Source of the DNA: Microbacterium album
GTDB taxonomy: Bacteria > Actinomycetota > Actinomycetes > Actinomycetales > Microbacteriaceae
Direction of reading: 5' to 3'
Assembly: GCF_014643695.1 (NCBI RefSeq)
Contig: NZ_BMJY01000011.1
Span: 40,949 to 104,948, forward strand
Length of the DNA: 64,000 nucleotides
Part shown: positions 35,756-44,931 of the stretch, in pieces
Numbering within the stretch: the stretch's first letter is position 1
Layout: each line of letters opens with the position of its first letter
Notes under the pieces: generated by a model
What the model saw: only the letters and a program-made list of their open reading frames with translations
What the model was told of the DNA's origin: nothing
The model's database searches: none
Made by a program: the position numbers and the translations under genes

Positions 35756-36771
35756 CGTCGTGCTCCATTCGCTGTCAGACGGTTCCCGAAGAGGAGCCGG
35801 GCGCTGTGTTCAGTCGTGGCATGGAAGTCGTCGACGCTGAGACCAGCGGCCGCAATGCGTTCCAGCGGATCGGTGATGCCCATGTCGAAGGGATAATCGG
35901 TGCCCACGGTCACGTGGGCGGCGCCCACGCTTTCCACGAGGAACCTCAGCGCGTGCGGTGTGTAGACGAGGCCGTCGACCCACACTCGATCCCGGAGATA
36001 ATCGCTCGGCTTAGAGGCGCAGGTGCGTGCGTCTGCGCGCTGCTTCCAGGCGTGGTCGGCGCGACCGCTGTAGCTCGGGAGCCATCCTCCGCCGTGTGCT
36101 GCCCACACGCGCAGCGCGGGGATGCGGTCGAAGACGCCGCCAAAGATGAGCCGCGACAGCGCGAGCGAGGTCTCCGTCGGATTTCCGACATGGTTGAACA
36201 GATAGCCGATATCCAGGCGCGCGCCGAGCGTGCATCCCCACGGATGGATGAGCACCGGCACATCGAGCTCGACTGCTCGCTCCCAGAGCGAATCGAGCCG
36301 ACGATCGTCGAGTTCGAAGTCAGGACCGGCGTGCGTGAGAATTTGAACCCCGATGGCGCCGAGTTGCTCGACGGCCCGCGTCAGCTCGTCGGCGGCAGCC
36401 GCCGGGTGCTGATAAGGGACCGACGCGATCATCCGGAGCCGCTCTGGGGCTGCCGCGCAATGCTGAGCGACACCGTCGTTGAGGGCTCGGTGATACCGAA
36501 CCGCGAGACGTTCCTCGAGCCAGTGCCGCTGCGTCGGCATGGCACTCACGGTCTGCACGTCGACGGAGGATGCGTCCATCTGGGCGAGTCGGACCTCGAC
36601 GTCGGTCAGGCGGGGAAAGAGGTCGGAGAAGGCCCGCTGGTTGTATTCGTTGCTTGCGGCACCCATCGTCGCGAGATCGACGGCCTGCTGCCGTTGCAGG
36701 CCCGGGTGGTCGGCCAACAGGGCTTCCGCCTCGAACACGGCGAGGTGGGCGTGGACGTCGACGATCGGCAC
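35752..36771 (-). CDS. ACMSD-family amidohydrolase/decarboxylase
   Basis: A 339-residue amidohydrolase-2 protein of the ACMSD/gamma-resorcylate decarboxylase type. Metal ligands are His-x-His in VDVHAHLAVF, His in PVLIHPWGCTLG, His in AAHGGGWLPSYSGR and Asp in VTVGTDYPFDMG. Also typical is the residue run HVGNPTETSLALSRLIFGG. Relatives remove CO2 from amino-muconate semialdehyde or hydroxybenzoates. ATG at 36771 is divergent to the FAH gene, with a TetR-like site between. Probably a ring-cleavage or aromatic decarboxylation step. Confidence 0.87.
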   Translation of the reverse strand: MPIVDVHAHLAVFEAEALLADHPGLQRQQAVDLATMGAASNEYNQRAFSDLFPRLTDVEVRLAQMDASSVDVQTVSAMPTQRHWLEERLAVRYHRALNDGVAQHCAAAPERLRMIASVPYQHPAAAADELTRAVEQLGAIGVQILTHAGPDFELDDRRLDSLWERAVELDVPVLIHPWGCTLGARLDIGYLFNHVGNPTETSLALSRLIFGGVFDRIPALRVWAAHGGGWLPSYSGRADHAWKQRADARTCASKPSDYLRDRVWVDGLVYTPHALRFLVESVGAAHVTVGTDYPFDMGITDPLERIAAAGLSVDDFHATTEHSARLLFGNRLTANGARR

Positions 36772-36821
36772 TGTTTACTCTTTTCTGTTCAACACGGTAC
36801 CCTGCTCGAGTTACGTTATCG

Positions 36822-36838
36822 ACCGACTGTTAGGTAGG
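36822..36838. promoter_or_regulatory. TetR-type operator candidate between divergent genes
   Basis: ACCGACTGTTAGGTAGG resembles the site at 47882-47903 (right arm TAGGTAG identical, left ACCGAC against ACCTAC). It covers the region directly before the FAH start at 36844 and 51 bp before the amidohydrolase start. Confidence 0.5.
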
Positions 36839-36843
36839 CAAGC

Positions 36844-37818
36844 ATGAGGCTCGCAACCCGGGACGACGGAACCCGCGACGGACGATTGGTGGTCGTCTCT
36901 GCGGCGGGAGACCGCGCAGCGGAACACCCCAGCATCCTCACTCTTCGTGAGGCGCTAGAGGATTGGGGTCCGGCGGAGGAATCTCTTCGTTCCCTCGCCA
37001 GGGAAGTGGACGCGGGTCGGATCGGGGAGCCCTTCTCAGACGCAGAAGCCCTTGCTCCCCTACCCCGTACGTGGCAGTGGTTGGACGGATCGACCTACTC
37101 ATCGCACGGCGACCTCATGGCCCGGTCCCTAGGCGTCGAGCCCATCGTCTCGGACGAGCCTCTCATGTATCAGGGGATGTCGCACACGTTCCTGGCGCCC
37201 TACGCCGACGTTCCGTTCCCTTCGGAGGATGGGGAGATCGACTTCGAGGGCGAGCTCGGGGTCGTCCTCGTAGACACACCTGCAGGGATCGACGCACACA
37301 CCGCGCTGGAACACATCGCGCTCTTCGTCCTGGTCAACGACTGGTCCCTGCGCGCCGTGGTCGTGGGAGAGATGCAGCGCAGATTCGGCTACATCGTCGG
37401 CAAGCCGGCGTGTGGGGCGGCTCCGCTCGCAGTGACGCCCGACGAGCTGGGCGGCACGTGGCAGGGCGGCAAAGCGCGCCTGGTGCTGCACGTGGCGCTG
37501 AACGGGACACGTTTCGGAGATGTGCCGACGGACGGGATGAGCGTGGGATTCGGCGAGCTGATCGCGCATGCTGCGCGGACGCGTGACCTTCCCGCGGGCA
37601 CGATTGTCGGTGCGGGGACCACCTCCAGTCGCGACTACGCGCGCGCGGGATCTGCGTGCGTGGCGGAGCGCCGAGGGATCGAGATCCTGCAGACCGGCGC
37701 TGCGGTGACTTCCTACCTCTCCGACGGCGACGTCGTCACGATGACGGCGAGCGCGGGGAACCGCTCGCTCTTCGGCCGCCTTCAGCAGCGCGTCGCAGTG
37801 GGTCGCTCGCGCGAATGA
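36844..37818 (+). CDS. fumarylacetoacetate hydrolase family protein (first copy)
   Basis: A 324-residue FAH-family enzyme. Divalent-metal ligands are the two Glu of DFEGELGVVLVD and Asp in LVNDWSLRAV. The N-terminal domain with TWQWLDGSTYSSHGDLMARS is typical of the longer 2-keto-acid branch that includes FAH proper. KPACGAAPLAVTPDELGG replaces the K-F-D-T-F-P-GP block of shorter forms. It should cut a C-C bond in a beta-diketo or acylpyruvate intermediate. Only a weak AGG lies before ATG 36844. It is divergent to the amidohydrolase, next to a TetR-like site. Confidence 0.87.
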   Translation: MRLATRDDGTRDGRLVVVSAAGDRAAEHPSILTLREALEDWGPAEESLRSLAREVDAGRIGEPFSDAEALAPLPRTWQWLDGSTYSSHGDLMARSLGVEPIVSDEPLMYQGMSHTFLAPYADVPFPSEDGEIDFEGELGVVLVDTPAGIDAHTALEHIALFVLVNDWSLRAVVVGEMQRRFGYIVGKPACGAAPLAVTPDELGGTWQGGKARLVLHVALNGTRFGDVPTDGMSVGFGELIAHAARTRDLPAGTIVGAGTTSSRDYARAGSACVAERRGIEILQTGAAVTSYLSDGDVVTMTASAGNRSLFGRLQQRVAVGRSRE

Positions 37819-37972
37819 GCGGGTGGACCGACCCGGGGGCGGGCATGCGGGTCTGTGTCAGGCGTAAGCCGGAGCGATGGTGGCGATCGCCGTCCTGCAC
37901 TGCCCAAACCTCTCTCATCTACGTGATTGTGAACTGCGCCGCACTGCCGGCGCAGATGTAAAGGAGCATCGG

Positions 37973-38026
37973 ATGTCGAACACGCAACTCTTCCCGCTCA
38001 TCAGCGCGGCAGGTGGTCGAAGGTGA
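37973..38026 (+). CDS. 17-residue upstream ORF coupled to the second FAH gene
   Basis: AAGGAG at 37961-37966 stands before ATG 37973, which opens MSNTQLFPLISAAGGRR and stops at TGA 38024-38026. That TGA overlaps the GTG of the FAH gene as GTGA. The good ribosome site belongs to the small ORF, while the FAH start has none. It may be a coupling leader or the stub left from a deleted gene. Confidence 0.45.
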   Translation: MSNTQLFPLISAAGGRR

Positions 38027-38955
38027 CCGGCGGCTACATGATCGGCAGAATCACTCAGCCGGGGGTGGAGACTCCGAGCACGGCGGTCGTGTCCGGCGAC
38101 GCATTCGCACTCCTCGGCCCGGAGGCCGACGACGTGAATCGGCTTTTCGGCGACCTGGCCTCCTGGGAGGAGCGGATCGGAGCCGCCCTGCAGGGTGAGC
38201 TGCGCCCCTTGAGTGAGGTGCGGGTCGAGGCGCCGGTCGCGCCCCGCCAGCTCATCCAGGGCGGCGCGAACTACCGTAAGCACGTCATCGACCTGGCCGT
38301 CGCGCACGCCGCGCCGGATGGCGATCTCGCGGAGGTCCGAGCGGCGGCGGAGCGTGAGATGGATCAACGTGCTGCGTTCGGACTGCCGTTTCTCTTCACC
38401 GGGTTGCCGACCGCGATAGCGTCGACGGCCGATCCGCTCTCGCTGCCCGCCTGGAGCGACGCGCACGATTGGGAGCTCGAGCTCGCTGCCGTGATCGGCG
38501 CACCAGCATTCCGCGTCGGCCCAGACGAGGCGCTCTCGCATGTCGTGGGCTACACAATCGTCAACGACATCACGACACGCGATGCGATTTTCCCGAAAGG
38601 GGCCCCGGCGACATTCGCGGATTGGTTCCGCGCGAAGAACTCGCCAGGCTTCTTCCCGACGGGGCCCTTCGTCACGCCGGCGCAGTTCGTCGCCGACCCG
38701 CAGTCGCTCGCTCTTCGGCTCGAGGTGAACGGCGTCGTTCGCCAGGACGAATCGACAGCGGATATGGTCCATGGCGTCGCACAGCTCGTGTCTGCGGCTT
38801 CGCAGATCACCCGTCTGCTTCCGGGCGACCTCATCCTTACGGGCAGCCCGGCGGGAAACGGTATGCACTACGGCATAGCACTCCGGGATGGCGACGTAAT
38901 GGTGGGGTCGATCACCGGCTTGGGCGCGCAGACCATTCGTTGCGTCGCTGGCTAG
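38023..38955 (+). CDS. fumarylacetoacetate hydrolase family protein (second copy)
   Basis: A 310-residue FAH-family hydrolase of the shorter 2-hydroxyhepta-diene-dioate/acylpyruvase branch. It shows the substrate block QLIQGGANYRKHVIDLA, metal Glu pair in DWELELAAVIG, Asp in YTIVNDITTRDAIF and the end GDLILTGSPAGNGMHYG. GTG at 38023 overlaps the leader ORF; ATG at 38038 is an alternative start. Two different FAH genes side by side suggest one acts on the product of a ring-opening step and the other on a homologue, but both assignments are open. Confidence 0.87.
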   Translation: MTGGYMIGRITQPGVETPSTAVVSGDAFALLGPEADDVNRLFGDLASWEERIGAALQGELRPLSEVRVEAPVAPRQLIQGGANYRKHVIDLAVAHAAPDGDLAEVRAAAEREMDQRAAFGLPFLFTGLPTAIASTADPLSLPAWSDAHDWELELAAVIGAPAFRVGPDEALSHVVGYTIVNDITTRDAIFPKGAPATFADWFRAKNSPGFFPTGPFVTPAQFVADPQSLALRLEVNGVVRQDESTADMVHGVAQLVSAASQITRLLPGDLILTGSPAGNGMHYGIALRDGDVMVGSITGLGAQTIRCVAG

Positions 38956-39089
38956 TGGCGAACCGCGCGATTCGAAAAGTCACCTACCAACGGAGCGTGG
39001 TCGCCGTCATCGACGGCGGCCCGCGCCGCGGGCTGGATGCGCGCCCAGACGGGAGTGTGGGGTCCGATCGGCACGGGGACGGCCTCATG
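38956..39089. other. gap with a weak half-operator
   Basis: No gene. ACCTACCA at 38982-38989 equals half of the TetR-type palindrome; it could be the worn operator of the decayed MDR gene that follows. Confidence 0.3.
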
Positions 39090-39919
39090 ATGGTGCGCGG
39101 TGCAGTACCGCGGGGGTCGGCGACTCGTCCGGACTTTCGCTCCGCCAATTTTCCGACATCGAGCCCGGACGCGACGCAGTTTAGGTCCGCAGTTTCGCAG
39201 TCGGCCTGAACCCCTCCGACGCGGAGGACCGAAAGGCCATGGGCACCGGTCCAGGTAGGGGACGCCGTATTCGGCGCTCATGACCGGGGGGCGCCCTGCG
39301 CGAGTGAATCACGCTCTCCGCTGCAGAGCCTGCCCGCAAGGCGGAGCACCTGACGTGGGAGATCGCCGCATCGTTGCCTCGTCCCGCCGTCGCAGCGCGT
39401 GCGGCTCTCGACGAACTGACGATCGGAGCGGGCGATATCGTGCTCGTCAGTGCGGCAAGCGGCGCGGTCGGTTCGCTGTATTCGCAGTTGGCGCTAAGCA
39501 GCGGCGCCTCCGTCATCGGCAGGGCTTCTGCACTCCACGATCCCCATCTGACCTCACTCGGGATCGTGCCCATCGAGTACGGCGCCGGCCTGATCGATCG
39601 GGTCCGTCAGAGCGCGCCGCTCGGACTCACCGCGGTGCAGGACTGCCATGGTGGCGAGACCATCGCCGTGGCACTCGAACTCGGCGTGCAGGCGGAGCGG
39701 ATCTGCACCATCACTGGCTACGCGGCCAAAGCGAACTTCGACGTGCGGATGCCGACAGATTACCGGTGCACTCAGCAACGCCTCGAAGAGTTCGCGGCAC
39801 TCGCCGCTTCAGAAGGGCTGCAGATCGGGTGAAGGATCCATTCGACCTCGAGGACGCGCGCGGCGTTCCAGCTGCTGGAAACAGGTCATCCCGTGGGGCA
39901 TCATCATCCGAATGCCTGA
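39090..39919 (+). pseudogene. decayed quinone-oxidoreductase-type MDR gene
   Basis: Pieces in three frames rebuild an MDR protein in order: VQYRGVGDSSGLSLRQFSD then IEPGRDAV; TAG at about 39182; VRSFAVGLNPSDAEDRKAM; a deletion; VQVGDAVFGAHDRG; TGA near 39305; ITLSAAEPARKAEHLTWEIA then ASLPRPAVAARAALDELTIG; the cofactor loop VLVSAASGAVGSLYSQLAL; TGA at about 39830; and the tail AFQLLETGHPVGHHHPNA with stop at 39917. At least five lesions, so clearly dead. The longest open piece runs from 39374 to 39832. Confidence 0.8.
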
Positions 39920-40017
39920 CCCCACAACTTCCTGAATCGCCCGCGCTTCCCATCCGAATCAACCCTTCAGTCCAAGAAGTGGTCGGTTGGCCGTGTCGTC
40001 AGAGCGGCGCGGCAGCG

Positions 40018-40316
40018 CATGCGACCAGCCCGTACGCGGCGTACAGTGCGGGGATGTCGATCGTGGACGGGTACTTCCTCGCGCATCGCTCGCCGGAACA
40101 GAGCTCACCGATACGGCGGGGGTGCGTGTGGCACTCGAAATGTCCGAGGGACATGGCGTCGAGCACACGACGTTCCAGGTCAACCAGCCCACACTCCAGG
40201 ACGGCTGTTCCACGACTCGAAGCCCCCGGTTCGTCCCTTCCGCGATTTCGTGCTCGATCACACGAAGTTCCTGCAGAAGCAGGTGCGCGACAAGAGCCCT
40301 GTTCAGATTTGCTTCG
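40018..40316 (+). pseudogene. remnant of a flavin monooxygenase C-terminus
   Basis: HATSPYAAYSAGMSIVDGYF at 40018-40080 and, in another frame, RPFRDFVLDHTKFLQKQVRD then KSPVQI at about 40205-40315 match HATSPYAAYGAGMSIVDGYF and RPIRDFMLDRTPFLQKQVGD of the intact monooxygenase at 42920-44143, which lies on the opposite strand. The first 270 residues are gone. Differences show it is a related gene that decayed, not a fresh copy. Confidence 0.75.
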
Positions 40317-40386
40317 CAGCTGCAGGAAATGGGCGCAGACGCTTTGGAGCCTGCCTGATGCCGATCCTCGCGGTATCGGTCGGCGA

Positions 40387-40557
40387 ATGCTGACAGCGCA
40401 TAGAGACGACGTCGTTGCCGCGGCGCAGGAGGCGGCGCTCGAGACGTGGTCGGATGAAGGCTGCCGGGTCTACCACGTCGGTGTCGACGCAGGAGACAGC
40501 GAGCTGCTGATCGCCGGAGAGCTGGGGAACTCCGAGGCGGACCTCGACGCGCACTGA
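40387..40557 (+). pseudogene. fragment resembling an antibiotic-biosynthesis-monooxygenase (ABM) domain
   Basis: A 56-codon frame from ATG 40387 reads MLTAHRDDVVAAAQEAALET then WSDEGCRVYHVGVDAGDSEL, close to the helix-strand pattern of small ABM proteins (usually about 95 residues). After the TGA the same frame goes on with AILDVAIRGSDSPLALRI, so a stop probably cuts the domain. Low certainty on the family. Confidence 0.4.
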
Positions 40558-40756
40558 GACCACGAGCACACCAACGCTATCCTCGACGTGGCCATCCGAG
40601 GAAGTGACAGTCCACTCGCGCTGCGGATCACCGCCGTGAACGAGCCGGCTTAGCGAAACGGTTGGACCTGCTCGCTTCCCGTGAGATTGAGGAGGCGAGC
40701 AGATCACCCCGCTCCGCCAGGGCTGGATAGCGGCCAGAGCGTACGCTCCGGCCCGG

Positions 40757-41536
40757 TCACCGGTGGCGGAACTCGGGAGTCCGCTTTTCGCGAAACGCGG
40801 CCATACCCTCGCTCTGATCCACGGTGTCGAACAGCTGCGCGAATGCGCGCCGCTCGAAGCGAAGACCCTCGGACAAAGAACCCTCCTGTGCGGCGTCGAG
40901 CGCCGCGGTCGCCGCGTACAGCGCGGGCAACGAATGAGAGGCGATGGCGGCAGCCACATCCGCCGCTTCCTCGAGAAGGTGCTCCGCCGGGACCACCCGG
41001 GCGACCAGTCCGGCCCGTTCCGCTTCCTCCGCACTGAGCTGCCTGCCCGTCAGGACGAGATCTGCTGCCTTCGCGGGACCTACGGCGCGCAGCAGACGCT
41101 GCGTGCCTCCCATGCCGGGGATGATGCCGAGGCGGATCTCAGGCTGCCCAAATCGGGCATCGTCGGCGGCGATGATGAGGTCGCACATCATCGCGAGCTC
41201 GCAGCCGCCGCCGAGTGCGTAACCGGCGACGGCGGCCACGACGGGCGTGCGCACCTCGGCGAATCTCTCCCACAGCGCGAAGGGGTCGTCGAGCAACATG
41301 TCACTACTGCTCATGCCCTCCATCTCGGCGATGTCGACGCCGGCCGCGAAGGCGCGAGTGGAGCCGGTCACGACGATGGCGCCGATGTTGTGACTGCGGT
41401 CGAAGGCTGCGGCAGCCTCGACGACTTCGCGCATCAGTTGCGCAGTGAGCGCGTTCAGTGCGCGGGGCCGGTCGAGCGTGATCCATCCGACGCGCCCGTC
41501 GGTATGAGTGCGGATCGTGGATTCGGTCTCGCTCAC
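40757..41536 (-). CDS. enoyl-CoA hydratase/isomerase (crotonase), hydratase type
   Basis: A 259-residue crotonase. Oxyanion-hole strands are [16 protein letters not shown] and [15 protein letters not shown]. The first catalytic Glu is kept in [20 protein letters not shown]; the second, usually Glu in the E-x-x-L-T-G turn, reads ADLVLTG, an Asp, so hydration may be slower or different. Last gene of the eight-gene operon; its start overlaps the CoA-transferase B gene by ATGA (41533-41536). Expected role is hydration of an enoyl-CoA made from a ring-opening product. Confidence 0.9.
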   Translation of the reverse strand: MSETESTIRTHTDGRVGWITLDRPRALNALTAQLMREVVEAAAAFDRSHNIGAIVVTGSTRAFAAGVDIAEMEGMSSSDMLLDDPFALWERFAEVRTPVVAAVAGYALGGGCELAMMCDLIIAADDARFGQPEIRLGIIPGMGGTQRLLRAVGPAKAADLVLTGRQLSAEEAERAGLVARVVPAEHLLEEAADVAAAIASHSLPALYAATAALDAAQEGSLSEGLRFERRAFAQLFDTVDQSEGMAAFREKRTPEFRHR

Positions 41537-42189
41537 GGCGCACCCGCCTCGAGCCGCGCGAATGTCAGCCCGGTGAGCTTCTCGAGGTGATCGACGGTGT
41601 TGTGCCCGAACAGCTCACGAACCGCGAAGCCGCCTGCGGCGACGTCGAAGACAGCATGGTCCGTATACACGCGGGTGACGCAACGCAGGCCGGTGAGCGG
41701 GTAACTGCACTCCGCGATGAGTTTCGACTCGCCCTGCTTCGTCAGCAGGTCGGTCATCACGTAGACGTTCTTCGCGCCGATGGCGAGGTCCATGGCGCCG
41801 CCCACAGCCGGGATCGCGCCGGGTGCACCTGTGGACCAGTTCGAGAGGTCTCCCGCCTGCGATACCTGGAACGCCCCTAAGACACACACGTCGAGGTGTC
41901 CGCCGCGCATCATGGCGAAAGAGTCGGCGTGGTGGAAGTACGCCGCGCCCGCGAGCGCTGTGACGGGCTGTTTCCCCGCGTTGATCAGGTCGGGGTCGAT
42001 CTCGACGTTGGGCGGCGGGGGACCCATGCCGAGCAAGCCGTTCTCGGTGTGCAACAGGATCTCGCGGTCCGGCGGCAGGAAGTTGGCGACCAACGTGGGT
42101 GCGCCGATGCCGAGATTGACGGTCGCCCCTTCGGGGATGTCTGCGGCGATGCGCGCGGCCAGCGTGAGGCGATCGATCTTCGTACTCAT
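41533..42189 (-). CDS. 3-oxoacid CoA-transferase subunit B
   Basis: A 218-residue beta subunit of a class I CoA-transferase (PcaJ/ScoB/CatJ type). The catalytic glutamate is in [13 protein letters not shown], after [36 protein letters not shown] and [20 protein letters not shown] are typical. It works with the A subunit upstream, whose stop it overlaps. The pair moves CoA from a donor such as succinyl-CoA to the acid produced by this pathway. Confidence 0.93.
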   Translation of the reverse strand: MSTKIDRLTLAARIAADIPEGATVNLGIGAPTLVANFLPPDREILLHTENGLLGMGPPPPNVEIDPDLINAGKQPVTALAGAAYFHHADSFAMMRGGHLDVCVLGAFQVSQAGDLSNWSTGAPGAIPAVGGAMDLAIGAKNVYVMTDLLTKQGESKLIAECSYPLTGLRCVTRVYTDHAVFDVAAGGFAVRELFGHNTVDHLEKLTGLTFARLEAGAP

Positions 42190-42923
42190 ACGTGTTCCTT
42201 CCGTGGTCGCCCCTCGACGTCGACGCCACCCACGAACACCCCGTCACGCAGCCAGCGGCGCTCGCCGACAGCGACGACGCGATCGACGTAGAGGCCGGGA
42301 GTGACGACGGCCTCCGGATCGAGCGCGCCGAGCGGCACGACCTCGTCGACCTGCACGATCGTCGCCGTCGCGGCGGCCGCCATGACGGGGCCGAAGTTAC
42401 GGGCCGTCTTCCGGTAGACGAGATTCCCCCACCGATCGGCCGTCCGTGCACTAATCAAGGCCACATCAGCGCGGATGGGGTACTCCAACACATAAGTGCG
42501 GCCGTCGAGCTGCCGTGTCTCTTTGCCGTCCGCGAGGTGAGTGCCCACGCCGGTCGGCGAGTAGAACCCCCCGATGCCCGCGCCGGCTGCACGGATGCGC
42601 TCGGCCAGGTTTCCTTGCGGAACCAGCTCGAGCTCGATCTTTCCGTCGCGGTAGAGCTGGTCGAAGACCCACGAATCGTTCTGCCGAGGGAACGAGCAGA
42701 TGATCTTCCGTACGCGCCCGGCCGCGAGGAGCGCCGCGAGGCCGGTGTCCCCGCTTCCGGCGTTGTTGTTGACAATCGTCAGTTCGGACGCACCCTGGGC
42801 GATCAGCGCATCGATGAGCTCGGCGGGCTCTCCCGCGCGTCCGAAGCCGCCGACCATGATTGTCGCGCCGTCGTCGATTCCGGCGACGGCTGTAGCGACG
42901 TCGGTGACCGTCTTGTCGATCAT
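42186..42923 (-). CDS. 3-oxoacid CoA-transferase subunit A
   Basis: A 245-residue alpha subunit with the CoA-binding glycine loop IDDGATIMVGGFGRAGEPAE, ASELTIVNNNAGSGDTGLAA, KIICSFPRQND and QGNLAERIRAAGAGIGGFY. ATG at 42923 overlaps the monooxygenase TGA as ATGA, and the end overlaps subunit B. The much longer open frame upstream is antisense or out-of-frame to the monooxygenase and was not used. Confidence 0.93.
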   Translation of the reverse strand: MIDKTVTDVATAVAGIDDGATIMVGGFGRAGEPAELIDALIAQGASELTIVNNNAGSGDTGLAALLAAGRVRKIICSFPRQNDSWVFDQLYRDGKIELELVPQGNLAERIRAAGAGIGGFYSPTGVGTHLADGKETRQLDGRTYVLEYPIRADVALISARTADRWGNLVYRKTARNFGPVMAAAATATIVQVDEVVPLGALDPEAVVTPGLYVDRVVAVGERRWLRDGVFVGGVDVEGRPRKEHV

Positions 42924-44143
42924 GCCCGCGCCTTCGCCGGGTGAAAGAGGTCGCGACCCATGAGACCCAGTTGTGCGTTGATCTCGGCCGGGTTCTTGTC
43001 GCCGACCTGCTTCTGCAGGAACGGGGTGCGATCGAGCATGAAGTCGCGGATGGGGCGGAGGATGGCCGGCGTGTGGTGGAACGTCCGGCCGAGCATGTAG
43101 GCCTGCGCGACCTGGTCGGAACAGTGATCGACACGGTGGGCCTGGTAGGTCTGCAGTGCGGCCTCCACAGCTGCGGTATCTGACAGGTCCGTGGTCGCCA
43201 GCACCTGCCCGAGGAAGTAGCCGTCGACGATGGACATGCCCGCGCCGTAGGCGGCGTAAGGACTCGTGGCGTGCACCGCATCCCCCGCCAGGACGACGCG
43301 GCCGCGTGCCCACTCACGCGGAGGGACCCCGCGGTCACGGATCGGCCACCGGATGACGTGCGCGGGATCGGTGCGTGCCACGAGCTGCTGCAGGTCGGCG
43401 GGGAACTCTTTCGCTAGTTCGATGCTGTGCTCGTGCAGCGACGTCGGCGCGGGTGCCGCCGGATCCATCGCCTCGACGAACCACCATTCCGCGCCATCGC
43501 GACCGTCGCTGCGGACGCCCGTGTAGCTGCCCTGCACGGTGCGCGAGTGCCGGATGATCGCCTTGCGCGTGTCGACGCCGTCGGGCACGTCGAACGTGTA
43601 GCCGCCGATGACGTGCAGATTGTGCTCGCGCATCGGCGCCTCGCCGAGAAGTTTCCGGCGCACGGTCGAGTTGATCCCGTCGGCGCCGACGAGAAGGGGG
43701 GTGCGCACGGACGTCCCGTCGATGAACCGCACTTCGACGTGGTCACCATGATCTTCGAAGCTCGCCACCTCGTGCTCCCCCACGAGCGTCTCGTCGGGCA
43801 GGGCCGCGAGCATGCGGGTGAAGAGATCCGGGCGCAGCAGACCGATGAAGCCGCCGCCGTAGGCGCGTACGACATCCTCGGAGATGTGCACGTCGGCCCG
43901 GAGGCGGTCTCGGTGATTGCGGAATGTTGACTCGCACGGTGCGCCGATGTCATCGACATCGACTCCCAGGCACTCGAGCGCCTTGATGGACGGGGGCCAG
44001 AGGTTGAGGATGTTGCCCGCGGGTTTCGGTGAGGCGTACCGCTCATAGATCTTCACCGGCTTGCCCACCGCTCGCAGCGCGAGGGCGGCGGCGAGGCCGG
44101 CTGGCCCGGATCCGATGACGGCGATGGTTTCGTCTGTGCTCAT
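42920..44143 (-). CDS. FAD-dependent aromatic monooxygenase
   Basis: A 407-residue group A flavoprotein hydroxylase. FAD motifs are IAVIGSGPAGLAAALALRAV near residue 8, the DG motif VGADGINSTVRRKLL and the GD motif GRVVLAGDAVHATSPYAAYG. It has no membrane segment. GAGGAG precedes ATG 44143. It should hydroxylate an aromatic or related ring with NAD(P)H and oxygen. Located mid-operon between the crotonase and CoA-transferase genes. A decayed relative of its C-terminus lies on the other strand at 40018-40316. Confidence 0.9.
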   Translation of the reverse strand: MSTDETIAVIGSGPAGLAAALALRAVGKPVKIYERYASPKPAGNILNLWPPSIKALECLGVDVDDIGAPCESTFRNHRDRLRADVHISEDVVRAYGGGFIGLLRPDLFTRMLAALPDETLVGEHEVASFEDHGDHVEVRFIDGTSVRTPLLVGADGINSTVRRKLLGEAPMREHNLHVIGGYTFDVPDGVDTRKAIIRHSRTVQGSYTGVRSDGRDGAEWWFVEAMDPAAPAPTSLHEHSIELAKEFPADLQQLVARTDPAHVIRWPIRDRGVPPREWARGRVVLAGDAVHATSPYAAYGAGMSIVDGYFLGQVLATTDLSDTAAVEAALQTYQAHRVDHCSDQVAQAYMLGRTFHHTPAILRPIRDFMLDRTPFLQKQVGDKNPAEINAQLGLMGRDLFHPAKARA

Positions 44144-44187
44144 ACTGGCTCTCCTCTTCGAGTGCGAGTGGGACTGGTCGATTGTGT

Positions 44188-44931
44188 TTATCTTGCGAGG
44201 AACTCTGCGCGGCGACGGAGATGATCGACGGATCGAGCGGCCTGATTCTGCCCTCGCGCCTCCAACTCCAGCACGTCCGCGAGAGGGAGTGAGCTGGCCT
44301 CGCGCAGGAGGCGTTTCGCGAGCGTCTGTGCGAGGCGTGGCCCCGCGGCGAGCTCGCGGGCGCATGCAGCGGCGCGTGCCGGCAGTTCCTCGACGGGAAC
44401 CGCCTCCGTGGCTAGGCCGAGGCTGACGGCCTCCTGTGGCTGCACTCTGCGACCCGTCGTGACGAGTTCGAACGCGCGCGCCGCCCCGACGGTACGTGCG
44501 AGCTGCCACGAGGTACCGCTGTCGGGTACGAGACCGACTGCGCCGAACACGCACGCGAGCGAGGCCCGTTCGGACATGAGCACGACGTCGCACGCGAGGG
44601 CGATGCCCATGCCTGCGCCGACCGCGGCGCCGTTCACCGCCGCGATGACCGGAAGATCAGCGTCGACGATCGCGTGGACGATGGGGTTGTACGTCCGCGC
44701 GACCGTGTCGTAACAGTCGTCTAGCTCCGCAATGGCCGAAAGGTCCTGTCCGGCGCAGAAGGCGCGTCCAGCACCGGTCAGGATCACGGCGCCGAGCTCG
44801 GGATCGTTGCCGCAGGTCGCGATGGCCTCGGCCAACCGCAGACGCATCGGCTCATCGAGAGCGTTCAACCGCTCCGGTCGGTCGATGGTGATGGTCGCCA
44901 CGCGGTCGGCGACGTCGATGCGCACCGTCAC
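44188..44931 (-). CDS. crotonase, PaaG-like isomerase type
   Basis: A 247-residue crotonase whose active site differs from the hydratase in this operon. The oxyanion strands are GRAFCAGQDLSAIAE and NGAAVGAGMGIALACDVVLM, but the hydratase Glu is absent and GLVPDSGTSWQLARTVG carries an Asp as in PaaG-type isomerases. GTG at 44931 overlaps the end of the NTF2-like gene. It may shift a double bond or isomerise a CoA-bound ring product. Confidence 0.87.
   Translation of the reverse strand: MTVRIDVADRVATITIDRPERLNALDEPMRLRLAEAIATCGNDPELGAVILTGAGRAFCAGQDLSAIAELDDCYDTVARTYNPIVHAIVDADLPVIAAVNGAAVGAGMGIALACDVVLMSERASLACVFGAVGLVPDSGTSWQLARTVGAARAFELVTTGRRVQPQEAVSLGLATEAVPVEELPARAAACARELAAGPRLAQTLAKRLLREASSLPLADVLELEARGQNQAARSVDHLRRRAEFLAR

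Noticed and set aside
35806..36837. Plus-strand frame of 343 codons opposite the ACMSD-like gene
   Set aside because: Antisense shadow without family features.
42186..43313. Longer start for CoA-transferase subunit A
   Set aside because: The added part is an out-of-frame reading of the monooxygenase; ATG 42923 with ATGA overlap fits the family.
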